From positions 1 through 64,000 of the forward strand of contig JAFZRN010000033.1 in the NCBI GenBank assembly GCA_017619835.1: DNA of 64,000 nucleotides, read 5' to 3'. The notes under the pieces were generated by a model that was not told the origin of the DNA, did not search any database, and was given only the letters and a program-made list of their open reading frames with translations. Numbering within the stretch: position 1 is the stretch's first letter; the number at the start of each line of letters is the position of its first letter. Positions 26,322-35,795 of the stretch are shown one piece after another. Source of the DNA: Eubacterium sp. Lineage in GTDB: Bacteria; Bacillota; Clostridia; Lachnospirales; Lachnospiraceae. The position numbers and the translations under genes are program-made.

Positions 26322-27323
26322 ATGATTGGTTTTTTTGGACAAGTTATTGAAAAACTTAAAAAAAGCCCTAAGACAATAGTCTTTACCGAGGGAAATGATC
26401 CCCGTATCCTTGAAGCAGCTTCAAGACTTCTTGCAAGCAACTTCCTGAAGCCTATTCTCGTAGGTAACCCTGATGAAGTTCATAAGATTGCAGAGGAAAG
26501 CGGCTTTAACATCAGAGGAGCTCAGATCATTGATCCGAATAACTTTGAAGATTTTGACAAGATGGTAGAAAAGTTCGTAGAGATCCGTAAGCATAAGGGT
26601 GCTACTGAGGAGACTGCAAGAGAATTCCTCAGCAAGGCTAATTACTTCGGAACAATGCTCGTAACAATGGGTTACGGTGACTGCCTTCTCGGTGGTGCTA
26701 CCTACTCTACCGCTGATACAGTTCGTCCGGCATTCCAGCTCGTTAAGACAAAGCCGGGTAACAACATCGTATCTTCCTGCTTCATCCTGGTTCGTCCCGG
26801 TGCAACAGGTCAGAACGAAGTACTTGCAATGGCTGACTGCGGAATCATCATCGATCCTACAGAGGATGAACTCGTAGAAGTAGCTGTTGAGACAATTAAG
26901 TGTGCGAAGACATTTGGCGCAGATCCTAAGGTTGCATTCCTCAGCTTCTCAACAAATGGTTCCGCTAAGGATGAGTCAGTTACAAAGATGCGTAACGCAT
27001 GCGAAAGAACAAAGAAGCTTCTTCCCGACGTTCCCATCGATGGCGAGATGCAGTTCGACGCTGCTGTTTCACCTAACGTAGCTAAGAAGAAGTTCCCGAA
27101 CTCAGAAGTTGCAGGTCATGCTAATACCTTCATCTTCCCGAACATCAACGCAGGTAACATCGGTTACAAGATAGCTCAGAGAATGGGTAACTTCGAAGCA
27201 TACGGACCTATCCTTCTCGGACTTAACTCACCGATCAACGACCTCTCAAGAGGCTGCACCGCTTCCGAGGTTTACTCAATGGCACTTATCACAGCTGCTA
27301 CAGCAGTAGATAACGAAGCATAA
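26322..27323 (+). CDS. pta: Phosphate acetyltransferase
   Basis: 333 residues; interconverts acetyl-CoA and acetyl phosphate in fermentation. Family motifs TEGNDPRILEAA, GNPDEVHKIA, ADCGIIIDPT, FSTNGSAKDE and FIFPNINAGNIGYK are present. Start preceded by GAGAGG. It stands alone: the usual partner ackA is not next to it, since the next gene is convergent beyond a terminator. Codon choice looks highly biased (many GTT, CTC, AAG), as expected for an abundant enzyme. Confidence 0.97.
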   Translation: MIGFFGQVIEKLKKSPKTIVFTEGNDPRILEAASRLLASNFLKPILVGNPDEVHKIAEESGFNIRGAQIIDPNNFEDFDKMVEKFVEIRKHKGATEETAREFLSKANYFGTMLVTMGYGDCLLGGATYSTADTVRPAFQLVKTKPGNNIVSSCFILVRPGATGQNEVLAMADCGIIIDPTEDELVEVAVETIKCAKTFGADPKVAFLSFSTNGSAKDESVTKMRNACERTKKLLPDVPIDGEMQFDAAVSPNVAKKKFPNSEVAGHANTFIFPNINAGNIGYKIAQRMGNFEAYGPILLGLNSPINDLSRGCTASEVYSMALITAATAVDNEA

Positions 27324-27334
27324 TCTTAAAAAGC

Positions 27335-27375
27335 AAATGTGACAAACAGATCTGATCTGTTTGTCACATTTTTTT
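27335..27375. terminator. Bidirectional terminator / palindromic element D
   Basis: Eighteen-base perfect arms (27335-27352 with 27354-27371) around a single T, starting AATGTGACAAACAGATC, with T-runs outside on the plus strand and a matching A-run on the left. Terminates pta and probably the convergent gene, whose stop codon (27364-27366) lies inside it. Its right arm matches element C. Confidence 0.85.
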
Positions 27376-28635
27376 CATTCTCCTGAGATAATGCCGGTCG
27401 GGAACGAGATTTCCGTACCGCACATTTTCATATAACGTTCTCAGGGTCTCTCCGTCATCGGATACCACCGGCTGCTTCGCAGCCTTACCCATCATAGCTT
27501 CTTTTGCTTTATTCTTCTCTTCCACTGCGATCACTATCCTGTCTTCGATATCTCCCGCAGTATTATATCTTTTCGGACTGAAGAATCTCGAAAAGCTCTC
27601 AACCTTTTTCTTATATATCCTTCTTGCTCTCATTACGGGATCAAGACGGCTTCCGAGTTTTTCTCTTTTAATTCTTTCCTTCGTCATGGACTTTTCGTTA
27701 AAGCCCGAAATATTCTCAGTAAGATCAAAGAGGTTGCTTCTTCTGCTGAGGAAAAGCCTAACAAGGTATTTGATCATCAGGAATACAAGAAATGCCGCAA
27801 AGACAAGCACTGCCGCTACCACTACAAACTCAATGATGGCAAGTAAGATACTTGTATTTTCTTCGTATTCGGGAAGCTCCTGGGCTGTATTCTCATCTGT
27901 GCTCTGATAACCTGTATAACTAAAGAAGAATCTCATCAGAAGTATGATCAGCACGATCACAAGTTTTAAAAGGTAAAGCAGCACCTTTAAAAACTGCATT
28001 ATAACATTATAGAATCCCAAAACATCCGCAAGAACTATCACCACGATCGCAATGAGCATGATGCCGCATACGATGATCGTGTTCACTGATACGATCTGCT
28101 TTATCGGAAATCCGGTAAGCGTCCTGCTGGACATGATATAAGCCTCAAGGCCTTCCAGATAAAGAGTTACGATAAAGAGAAATACCATCGCTGTCGTCAT
28201 GATAAGTCCCTGCCACTGAAGTGACGGCACGTTCATGTAGTGGGCCGAGATCAGTGCTATGATTCCCAGCACAACTGCGCCCCAGGGGACATCGAAAAGC
28301 CTCTTTAAGGTATATGATCTTCTCATATAATATACGCCATCCATCATAATCACTGCGGATGTGATAAGTATCATAATCTTCGGTGCCAGATTGGGAAGCG
28401 CGAAATAATATATTCCTGCGATGACCATGTGAACGGTGAGAAGCGAAAATGCTCTCGAAAACTTATCGCGGAAAAAGTAAGAGACTATGAGCATTACAGC
28501 TATCGAAGCCATTTCCAGAGCGGTCAGCATCGGAAAATAGATCAGCACCAATGAAATATTCAGCAAAAGTATGATGAACAGGAACTGATAGATCATCCTG
28601 ACGATCTTGTTGGCAGTCTGAACCTTGCTATACAT
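27364..28635 (-). CDS. Polytopic membrane protein of MoxR/DUF58 operon
   Basis: About 423 residues with some seven or eight membrane helices in the first ~300, then a basic cytoplasmic tail (ERIKREKLGSRLDPVMRARRIYKKKVE) ending near VPDRHYLRRMKK. The tail layout resembles DUF4129 proteins, and the position after MoxR and DUF58 fits the usual third member, but no transglutaminase core is visible. ATG at 28635 follows GGGAGG by nine bases and overlaps the DUF58 stop by eight. Probably cell-envelope related; function unknown. Confidence 0.85.
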   Translation of the reverse strand: MYSKVQTANKIVRMIYQFLFIILLLNISLVLIYFPMLTALEMASIAVMLIVSYFFRDKFSRAFSLLTVHMVIAGIYYFALPNLAPKIMILITSAVIMMDGVYYMRRSYTLKRLFDVPWGAVVLGIIALISAHYMNVPSLQWQGLIMTTAMVFLFIVTLYLEGLEAYIMSSRTLTGFPIKQIVSVNTIIVCGIMLIAIVVIVLADVLGFYNVIMQFLKVLLYLLKLVIVLIILLMRFFFSYTGYQSTDENTAQELPEYEENTSILLAIIEFVVVAAVLVFAAFLVFLMIKYLVRLFLSRRSNLFDLTENISGFNEKSMTKERIKREKLGSRLDPVMRARRIYKKKVESFSRFFSPKRYNTAGDIEDRIVIAVEEKNKAKEAMMGKAAKQPVVSDDGETLRTLYENVRYGNLVPDRHYLRRMKKM

Positions 28636-29746
28636 TGATCGACACCTCCCATCCATCGGAGTATGGCCTGTCCGGCTTATAAGGATACTCGTCGTAATAA
28701 GGCACGATGAGATGCACCGTACCGCCGGCAGCTTCCATCCTGTCGAGAAGCATCATCATGTCTTCCTTCGCATAGGGGCTGACAACGAGATAAAGCGTAT
28801 CGCGCCTTATGTCGGAAAGCTCATGCTCGAGCATCGAAAGAAACGCATCCTTCCCCGACGAACCTCTGATCTCGGTCAGGGTCTTATCGATGGTGATGGA
28901 ATGCCTTCTCTCCGCCCCGTCGGGAACAGGTCTAAGCGGGGTCCCGTCCTTCATGACGCCATTTGTGACGAGGGAGACATTTACCGCTTTTTCGGTAAGG
29001 CGTTTTGCAAATGTGCTGACAAGGGAAATGGATTCTTCCAGCAATTTATCAGTCTCGATCATGTAATCATTATCAAGATTCAGCATGATACGGACATTAC
29101 TGTCGGTCGTGTAACCGTAGATATTTACCATAAGCTCGCGGGCCTTGGCACTCTGCTTCCAGTTGATGCTTCGATATGGGTCAAAGGGCTGGTACTCTCT
29201 TATCCCGCGGTAGGTAAGGTTATCGGTGATAATTCCGTTTTTTGTCTCAAGCTCGCCCATGATTCCGCGGAACTTAAGATCAAAATTCTCGGTCTTAAGT
29301 TTCTTCGGGAAAACATAGATACAGTCGTAATCGGGGATCCTTCTTGCATAATGGGAAGTCATAAAGAAATCATGGACCAGAATACTTGCGTTATTAAGCG
29401 TGATGACACCACGCTCGGTGCCTGTGAACTCGAGACGCCGGGTGATACGCTGATGGCCCATGATGGAAAAGACCTGATTCTTATGATAAAGATCCGTAAT
29501 GGAAGCATTTTCAGTCTCTTCAAACTGAAGGCTCTTATCGATGGAAAACTTCATATGAAAAACAGGAAGAGGCAGGAGCTTATCGTTTGATACAACTTCG
29601 ACAAGTTCTGCGGTCTCCCCGCATTCGATGAAGTCCCGACTGAAGCATAAACTCATGTCGAGACTTTTATCCCAATATTTTCTGTATAGCTGCTTCTGTA
29701 TGAAGTAAACAGCTACCAGGACTATTACAGCTGCAATTAATCTCAT
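28628..29746 (-). CDS. DUF58 domain protein
   Basis: 372 residues. Begins with a hydrophobic helix (LIAAVIVLVAVYFI), then a beta-rich region and the DUF58 signature YRGIREYQPFDPYRSINWKQSAK, followed by a vWA-like fold (NVRIMLNLDNDYMIE). DUF58 proteins work with MoxR ATPases in envelope assembly or stress; the exact client is unknown. Twelve bases after the MoxR gene. Confidence 0.93.
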   Translation of the reverse strand: MRLIAAVIVLVAVYFIQKQLYRKYWDKSLDMSLCFSRDFIECGETAELVEVVSNDKLLPLPVFHMKFSIDKSLQFEETENASITDLYHKNQVFSIMGHQRITRRLEFTGTERGVITLNNASILVHDFFMTSHYARRIPDYDCIYVFPKKLKTENFDLKFRGIMGELETKNGIITDNLTYRGIREYQPFDPYRSINWKQSAKARELMVNIYGYTTDSNVRIMLNLDNDYMIETDKLLEESISLVSTFAKRLTEKAVNVSLVTNGVMKDGTPLRPVPDGAERRHSITIDKTLTEIRGSSGKDAFLSMLEHELSDIRRDTLYLVVSPYAKEDMMMLLDRMEAAGGTVHLIVPYYDEYPYKPDRPYSDGWEVSINV

Positions 29747-29758
29747 CTATTTAATATA

Positions 29759-30709
29759 TTACTTCCAATCTTCTACCGGCACTTCTACAGTTGAAATACA
29801 GTCTTTAATTACGTCACGTACATCTTTAAGCGTAGATGCACCGGCACCGGTTACGACTCTGTGTGCAAAAACATACGGTGCAAGGAATCTCACATCATCC
29901 GGTGTAACGTAGTCTCTTCCTGATATTGCCGCGAAGGCCTGTGACATACGCATCAGATTAAGTGATGCTCTCGGACTTACTCCCGAGAAGAGCTTGCCGG
30001 ATATACGGGTTGACTCCGAAAGACTTACGATATAGTCCATAAGTTCCTTCTTAACTATCACATCCTTAATGGCTTCCGATGCATTTATCATATCTTCAGC
30101 TGTGCAGACCGGTTTAACTTCGTTCTGCGGGCTGTCTTTTATGAATCTTGCGAGGATCTCAGACTCCTGCTCTGTGCTGAGGTCACCCATGGTAAGCTTT
30201 ACCATGAATCTATCCAGCTGAGCTTCCGGTAACGGAAATGTTCCGGTTGTCTCTATCGGATTCTCAGTAGCTATTACAATAAAAGGTGCATCGAGCTTTC
30301 TGCTGTCACCGTCAACTGTCACGACTCTCTCTTCCATCGCTTCAAGAAGGGCTGACTGTGTACGGGGAGTCGCACGGTTTATCTCATCCGCAAGGAGAAT
30401 ATTTGTGAAGACCGGTCCGGGAATGAATTCGAATTCCTCGGATTTCTGTGAATAGATATTAAGACCGGTTATATCCTGCGGCATGAGGTCCGGTGTAAAC
30501 TGCACTCTCTTGAAGCTGACATCGATACTGTCAGCAATGCATTTGGCCATAGTGGTCTTACCTGTTCCGGGCATATCCTCAAGGAGAACATGACCGTTTG
30601 CAAGCATGGCCGAGAAGATAAGTGAGAAGACCTCCTCACTTCCAATCATAACAGTGCGGATATTTGTGAGCACCTTAGAATATAGTTCGCGAATTTCTTT
30701 TGTTTCCAT
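29759..30709 (-). CDS. MoxR-family AAA+ ATPase
   Basis: 316 residues; chaperone-like AAA+ ATPase. Walker A MPGTGKTTMAK, Walker B ILLADEINRA, RTQSALLEAMEE, sensor 1 IATENPIETTGTFPLPEAQLDRF and a C-terminal lid SPRASLNLMR. ATG at 30709 with AGGA upstream; an open frame to 30742 lacks a ribosome site. First gene of the three-gene MoxR/DUF58/membrane operon. Confidence 0.95.
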   Translation of the reverse strand: METKEIRELYSKVLTNIRTVMIGSEEVFSLIFSAMLANGHVLLEDMPGTGKTTMAKCIADSIDVSFKRVQFTPDLMPQDITGLNIYSQKSEEFEFIPGPVFTNILLADEINRATPRTQSALLEAMEERVVTVDGDSRKLDAPFIVIATENPIETTGTFPLPEAQLDRFMVKLTMGDLSTEQESEILARFIKDSPQNEVKPVCTAEDMINASEAIKDVIVKKELMDYIVSLSESTRISGKLFSGVSPRASLNLMRMSQAFAAISGRDYVTPDDVRFLAPYVFAHRVVTGAGASTLKDVRDVIKDCISTVEVPVEDWK

Positions 30710-30784
30710 TTTTCCATTTCCTAAAACGTTGCTTGATTTCACGCTTATACCGTGATATTGTCAAATTGTTATCAAAACCCTCAT

Positions 30785-30829
30785 AGAAAGGTTAAAGAAA
30801 CCCCAACAGTGGCTGGCTGTTGGGGTTTC
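30785..30829 (-). terminator. purL-operon terminator
   Basis: Thirteen-base perfect stem (30797-30809 with 30817-30829), seven-base loop; on the minus strand followed by TTTAACCTTTC, on the plus strand by GTTTTGATCTTTT. About 100 bases after the purL stop, in an otherwise featureless gap before the MoxR operon. Confidence 0.75.
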
Positions 30830-30927
30830 GTTTTGATCTTTTGTAGCTACTTAATCTTCTAGCTGAAGTAATAATATCATATCACCTCTTATATTTCAAC
30901 CCCATTATTCTAAGGCGCTCTTTACAT

Positions 30928-33900
30928 TTATTTGAAGTATTCAACACCCGACTCAAAGATCTTCTGATCCTTTTCACCATATATGTTCAAATATGTGCTG
31001 CGGTCTCTTCTCTCAGAATGTCCCATCTTACCAAGCACTCTGCCGTCCGGGCTCGTGATACCCTCGATCGCCATATATGAACCGTTGATGTTGTAATCTT
31101 CATCCATTGTAGGATTGCCGTCGGCATCAACGTACTGTGTAGCAACCTGTCCGTTCTCGAAGAGCTTCCTCAGCCACTCATCCTTGGCAACGAAGCGTCC
31201 CTCACCGTGTGAGATCGGGATTGAATAAACTCCGCCGAGAACAGCCTTTCTGAGCCATGGGCTCTTGTTGGAAACGACCTTTGTATAAGCGATCCTGGAC
31301 TGATGGCGTCCGATGGAGTTACGGGCAAGTGTCGGGCTCATCTCAGTCTGCTCAACAACCTTTCCTTCCGGAACGAGGCCAAGCTTTATGAGTGCCTGGA
31401 AACCGTTACAGATTCCAAGTACAAGACCGTCCCTCTCATTCAGGAGCTTCATCAGCTCATCCTTTATCTTTTCATTTCTAAATGTCGTCGCAATGAATTT
31501 ACCGGATCCATCGGGCTCGTCACCACCGGAGAAACCTCCCGGGAACATTACGATCTGTGACTGGCTGATAGCCTTTGTGAAAGCATCAACACTGTCCCTG
31601 ATGCCCTGTGCATCCATGTTGTTAAGAACGATTACCTCTGCCTCTGCACCTGCTCTCTCAAATGCTCTCGCACTGTCATATTCACAGTTCGTACCAGGGA
31701 ATACCGGGATGAATACATGAGGCTTAGCAATCTTATTCCTGCATACGTAAATATTCTTAGCCTGATAAACTCCGTCAGCATAGCCTGTAAGTGCCGGATT
31801 ATATCTAAGCTTAAGGCCGCTCTCATCGTCTCCTGCCTTAACAGAAGCCTTGTAATCCTCGGCATGTTTAACGAATCTCTTCGCAACTCCGCTGTCTGTT
31901 GAGAATACTCCCTTAAGTCTTCCTGTCCATGCGTCGATCGCATCATCAACAGAAATCTTAACCGAACCATAGGTGAAGCGTCCCTCGTCTGTAACAGTAC
32001 CGATAACTCTTGCAGGAAGTCCGAGAGCCTTGATATCCTCGGGACGAACCTCCATTATGATCGAACCGTAATCCTTACGTCCGAGCTCATCCTCTGAAAC
32101 AACCTTATCGTCAAGGCTTACACCGAGCTTGTTACCAAATGCCATCTTGCTGACAGCTTCGATGATTCCACCGAATCCTACCGCAAATGCGCTCTGTACG
32201 AGACCTGCTTCAACAGCTGCTCTTACCTTCGCATACTTAGCAAGTACATCCTCATATACCGGAAGAAGGTTCTCATCCTTATCTATATCGAGCTTGATGA
32301 TAAGATTACCGGCCTTCTTGAATTCGGAAGTTACTACATTCTCGATAGTATTCATATCTACCGCAAATGAGCATAAAGTCGGAGGTACATCTATCTCATT
32401 AAATGATCCGCTCATACTGTCCTTACCGCCGATTGACGGAAGTCCCAAGTTGATCTGAGCTGAGTAAGCACCGAGAAGTGCGCTTAAAGGCTTGCCCCAG
32501 CGCTTCGGATCATCATTCATTCTTTCAAAATATTCCTGGAATGTAAGACGGATCTTGCTTACATCACCACCTGCTGCTGCGATCTTTGCAACAGAATCGA
32601 TAACAGCATATACAGCTCCGTGATACGGGCTCCAGCTAAGAAGATATGGATCAAGACCATAGCTCATCATGCTGACACTGTCGGTTCTTCTTGTCTCAAG
32701 CATCGGAACTGTAGCGATCATGGTCTGCATCGGTGAAAGCTGGTAACGTCCGCCGTAAGGCATAGTAACTGTGCAGGCACCTATCGTGGAGTCAAACATT
32801 TCCACAAGACCTCTTTCGGAAGCTACATTAAGATCCGAAAGGATGTCGAGCCACTTTGTCTTAACGTCTGCGCCGGCATTTGAATATGTTTCGGTTCCGC
32901 CCTCTGCGTCGATTCCTGCGAAAGGCTTAACTGTTTCAGATGGCATCTCAACCTCTGCGGTTGTCTCCTGATGAGCACCGTTTGTATTGAGGAATGCTCT
33001 GCTTATATCTACTATCTTCCTGCCACGCCATTTGAGAACGAGACGAGGCTCCTCTGTAACGGTAGCAACCTTGACTGCTTCAAGGTTCTCTTCTCTTGCA
33101 TAGTCAAGAAGCTTATCTGCATCCTTGGCATCAACTACGAGTGCCATTCTCTCCTGAGATTCGGAGATTGCAAGCTCTGTTCCGTCAAGTCCGGCATACT
33201 TCTTAGGCACGAGATCAAGATTTACATCAAGACCATCTGCAAGCTCGCCGATAGCAACGGATACACCACCTGCACCGAAGTCATTACACTTCTTAATCAG
33301 AGTTGTAACTTCGGGACGACGGAAAAGTCTCTGAAGCTTACGCTCTGTAGGCGGATTACCCTTCTGAACCTCTGCTCCGCAGCTTTCGAGGGACTCGGAG
33401 TTGTGAGCCTTGGAAGAACCTGTTGCTCCACCACAGCCGTCACGTCCTGTACGTCCGCCGAGAAGGATGATAACATCTCCGGGATCTGAGGTAAGTCTCT
33501 TTACATTATCCTTTGGAGCTGCACCGATAACGGCACCGATCTCCATTCTTTTAGCCACATAGTTAGGATGATAAACTTCCTGAACGAGGCCGGTTGCAAG
33601 ACCGATCTGGTTACCATATGAAGAATATCCCTTGGCAGCTGTTGTTACGATCTTACGCTGAGGCAGCTTGTTTGCAAGTGTCTCCTGCAGTGACTTTGTC
33701 GGGTCTGCGGCACCTGTAACACGCATAGCCTGATATACATAGGTACGTCCCGAAAGCGGATCACGGATAGCTCCGCCGAGACAGGTAGCTGCACCACCGA
33801 AAGGCTCTATCTCTGTCGGATGGTTATGTGTCTCATTCTTAAATGAGATCAGCCAGTCCTCGGTAACGATCTCGCCATCGGCATTTCTTATCTTAAGAGG

Positions 33901-34818
33901 AGCAACTATAGTGCAGGCATTTATCTCATCGGACACGTCAAGGTCCTCGAGCTTTCCGTCCTTACGAAGCTTCTTCATACCCATGAGGGCGATATCCATA
34001 AGGCAGGTGAACTTATCATCTCTTCCTGCATTTATAACTGCAGCATCCTCAAGGTACTTCTTAAATGTCCCCTCGATTGCTGCCTTATACTTACCTTCAT
34101 CAAACTTGATATCTGTAAGCTCTGTTGCAAAGGTCGTATGACGGCAGTGATCTGACCAGTAGGTATCGAGAACACGGATCTCGGTCATGGTCGGATCTCT
34201 ATGCTCTTCGTTTCCGAAGTAGTTACGGATATGCTGGAAATCCTTATATGTCATGGCAAGGCCCAGGCTGTCATAAAGAGCTTTGAAGTCATTTTCAGGC
34301 ATAGTACAGTAGCCGTCGAGAACCTTTACATCTTCAGGGTCGTCGTACTTCATTGCAAGGGTCTCGGGCTTCGGCATTGTATCCAGCCTTGACTCAACCG
34401 GGTTAATTACATATGCTTCGATAGTCTTCTTATCCTCTTCGGAAAGGGTTCCGGAGATGGCATAAGTAACTGCCGACTTTATAATGGGCTCCGAGGAATC
34501 ATTCAGGAGCTTAACGCACTGCTCTGCGGAATCCGCACGCTGATCGAACTGGCCCGGCAGGAACTCTACCGAGAAGATAAACTCGTCATCCGTATGCGGA
34601 AAATCCTCCTTATAAACGATATCAACCGGGGGCTCTGAAAATACAGTTACGATTGCCGCCTCAAATACCTCGTCAGATAGATTCTCAACATCATATCTGA
34701 CAAGCTCCCTTACCGTCACATCCGAAAGTGACAGATAGTTTCTGAACTCATTTGTGAGCTCATTCGCACGTACTGCATAGTCCGGTCTTTTTTCTACGTA
34801 GATTCTTCTTACGCTCAT
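30928..34818 (-). CDS. purL: Phosphoribosylformylglycinamidine synthase
   Basis: 1296-residue single-chain FGAM synthase of the clostridial type; fourth step of purine synthesis. It includes an N-terminal PurS-like part, two AIR-synthase-like halves (FKNETHNHPTEIEPFGGAATCLGGAIRDPLSGR; SIGGKDSMSG) and a C-terminal glutaminase domain with the catalytic cysteine in GICNGFQALIKLG and the closing SHGEGRF. Motif segments are cited in parts. Last gene of the twelve-gene run, 17 bases after the AstE-like gene. No purine riboswitch lies directly before it. Confidence 0.97.
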   Translation of the reverse strand: MSVRRIYVEKRPDYAVRANELTNEFRNYLSLSDVTVRELVRYDVENLSDEVFEAAIVTVFSEPPVDIVYKEDFPHTDDEFIFSVEFLPGQFDQRADSAEQCVKLLNDSSEPIIKSAVTYAISGTLSEEDKKTIEAYVINPVESRLDTMPKPETLAMKYDDPEDVKVLDGYCTMPENDFKALYDSLGLAMTYKDFQHIRNYFGNEEHRDPTMTEIRVLDTYWSDHCRHTTFATELTDIKFDEGKYKAAIEGTFKKYLEDAAVINAGRDDKFTCLMDIALMGMKKLRKDGKLEDLDVSDEINACTIVAPLKIRNADGEIVTEDWLISFKNETHNHPTEIEPFGGAATCLGGAIRDPLSGRTYVYQAMRVTGAADPTKSLQETLANKLPQRKIVTTAAKGYSSYGNQIGLATGLVQEVYHPNYVAKRMEIGAVIGAAPKDNVKRLTSDPGDVIILLGGRTGRDGCGGATGSSKAHNSESLESCGAEVQKGNPPTERKLQRLFRRPEVTTLIKKCNDFGAGGVSVAIGELADGLDVNLDLVPKKYAGLDGTELAISESQERMALVVDAKDADKLLDYAREENLEAVKVATVTEEPRLVLKWRGRKIVDISRAFLNTNGAHQETTAEVEMPSETVKPFAGIDAEGGTETYSNAGADVKTKWLDILSDLNVASERGLVEMFDSTIGACTVTMPYGGRYQLSPMQTMIATVPMLETRRTDSVSMMSYGLDPYLLSWSPYHGAVYAVIDSVAKIAAAGGDVSKIRLTFQEYFERMNDDPKRWGKPLSALLGAYSAQINLGLPSIGGKDSMSGSFNEIDVPPTLCSFAVDMNTIENVVTSEFKKAGNLIIKLDIDKDENLLPVYEDVLAKYAKVRAAVEAGLVQSAFAVGFGGIIEAVSKMAFGNKLGVSLDDKVVSEDELGRKDYGSIIMEVRPEDIKALGLPARVIGTVTDEGRFTYGSVKISVDDAIDAWTGRLKGVFSTDSGVAKRFVKHAEDYKASVKAGDDESGLKLRYNPALTGYADGVYQAKNIYVCRNKIAKPHVFIPVFPGTNCEYDSARAFERAGAEAEVIVLNNMDAQGIRDSVDAFTKAISQSQIVMFPGGFSGGDEPDGSGKFIATTFRNEKIKDELMKLLNERDGLVLGICNGFQALIKLGLVPEGKVVEQTEMSPTLARNSIGRHQSRIAYTKVVSNKSPWLRKAVLGGVYSIPISHGEGRFVAKDEWLRKLFENGQVATQYVDADGNPTMDEDYNINGSYMAIEGITSPDGRVLGKMGHSERRDRSTYLNIYGEKDQKIFESGVEYFK

Positions 34819-34835
34819 GTTTTTCTCCTCTTAAT

Positions 34836-35795
34836 TTATTTATGTATCTTCTTTATAATCCTTACAAGGATTACATTCTGATAGATAAGCGGGGCATCCT
34901 GCATATAGAATATGATGCCGTCCGTCGGCGCTTTCACCTCGCTCAGGATGTGCCCGTCCATCGGATCGATGATCTCACCGATGATGTCGCCCCTTCTCAC
35001 CTCACGGTTAACGTTCGTGAGTCTTCTGAAGAAGCCGGCGGCCTCTGACTTAACCGTCTCCATCTCGTCCTCATCCATAACAGTCGAGATGTTACCGCCC
35101 ATGCTATTATACCTTATTATTCCCATTCTGGAAAGGAATCTTAATACAGCACTGACAGCAATTTCGGCAGCCTCCTCATTTATCCTGCTCGTACCGCCTG
35201 AGTATAATGAAAATGCTTCGGTACCGGACAGCTGCCAGTTATAGTTAAGTGTGCCTGCGTCAAAGGATCTTACCTTATTTAGCATGACAAACGGCAGTCC
35301 GAATAGATTTGCGAGGTTCGTGCTCTCATGTCCCGTCTTCATCATTCTGACATGGGGGATGAATCTTCCACGCATGTAGTATGAAGGGAACTGGATTCCG
35401 TAGGAATAGGTCTTAAGCTCTTCAAGTAATGCAAATGCAAGTCTGCTTGTTGCGGGTCCCTCGGGATTGCCCGGGAACTCCCTGTTTATATCCGAATCAT
35501 CGGAAAGCCAGTATTTGTGGCTGGCATTCATGGCACTGTAATTGACCGACGGGATAATCATTACGGACTTGCCGGCAACGATATCGCCAGCCTCCTCAAG
35601 CTCGGAAAGCCTTTTCGAAAGCTTCGAGCAGATGTAAAGCTGCTGATGCTCGTTTCCGCGCATTGCTCCCACTATGGCAGCGCTATTCTCTGCCTGGAGA
35701 GGCTCCGAATAGGTTCCCGCTCCATAGATATATCCATATATGTTATGCTCCCCACTGAAGGGTGTTTCGTAGGAGAAAAGGATCTTCTGTCTCAT
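34836..35795 (-). CDS. AstE/AspA-fold protein with missing zinc ligands (copy 1)
   Basis: 319 residues of the succinylglutamate desuccinylase/aspartoacylase group. The first metal motif, normally HGNE, reads RGNE (GAMRGNEHQQ), and the later DxH motif is not recognisable (YGIQFPSY instead). The substrate-side NREFPGNPEGPATSRLAF is kept, and the C-terminal beta domain with DPMDGHILSEVKAPTDG is present. It may be inactive, bind metal differently or act in a pair with its neighbour. Start overlaps the stop of copy 2 (ATGA). Substrate unknown. Confidence 0.85.
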   Translation of the reverse strand: MRQKILFSYETPFSGEHNIYGYIYGAGTYSEPLQAENSAAIVGAMRGNEHQQLYICSKLSKRLSELEEAGDIVAGKSVMIIPSVNYSAMNASHKYWLSDDSDINREFPGNPEGPATSRLAFALLEELKTYSYGIQFPSYYMRGRFIPHVRMMKTGHESTNLANLFGLPFVMLNKVRSFDAGTLNYNWQLSGTEAFSLYSGGTSRINEEAAEIAVSAVLRFLSRMGIIRYNSMGGNISTVMDEDEMETVKSEAAGFFRRLTNVNREVRRGDIIGEIIDPMDGHILSEVKAPTDGIIFYMQDAPLIYQNVILVRIIKKIHK

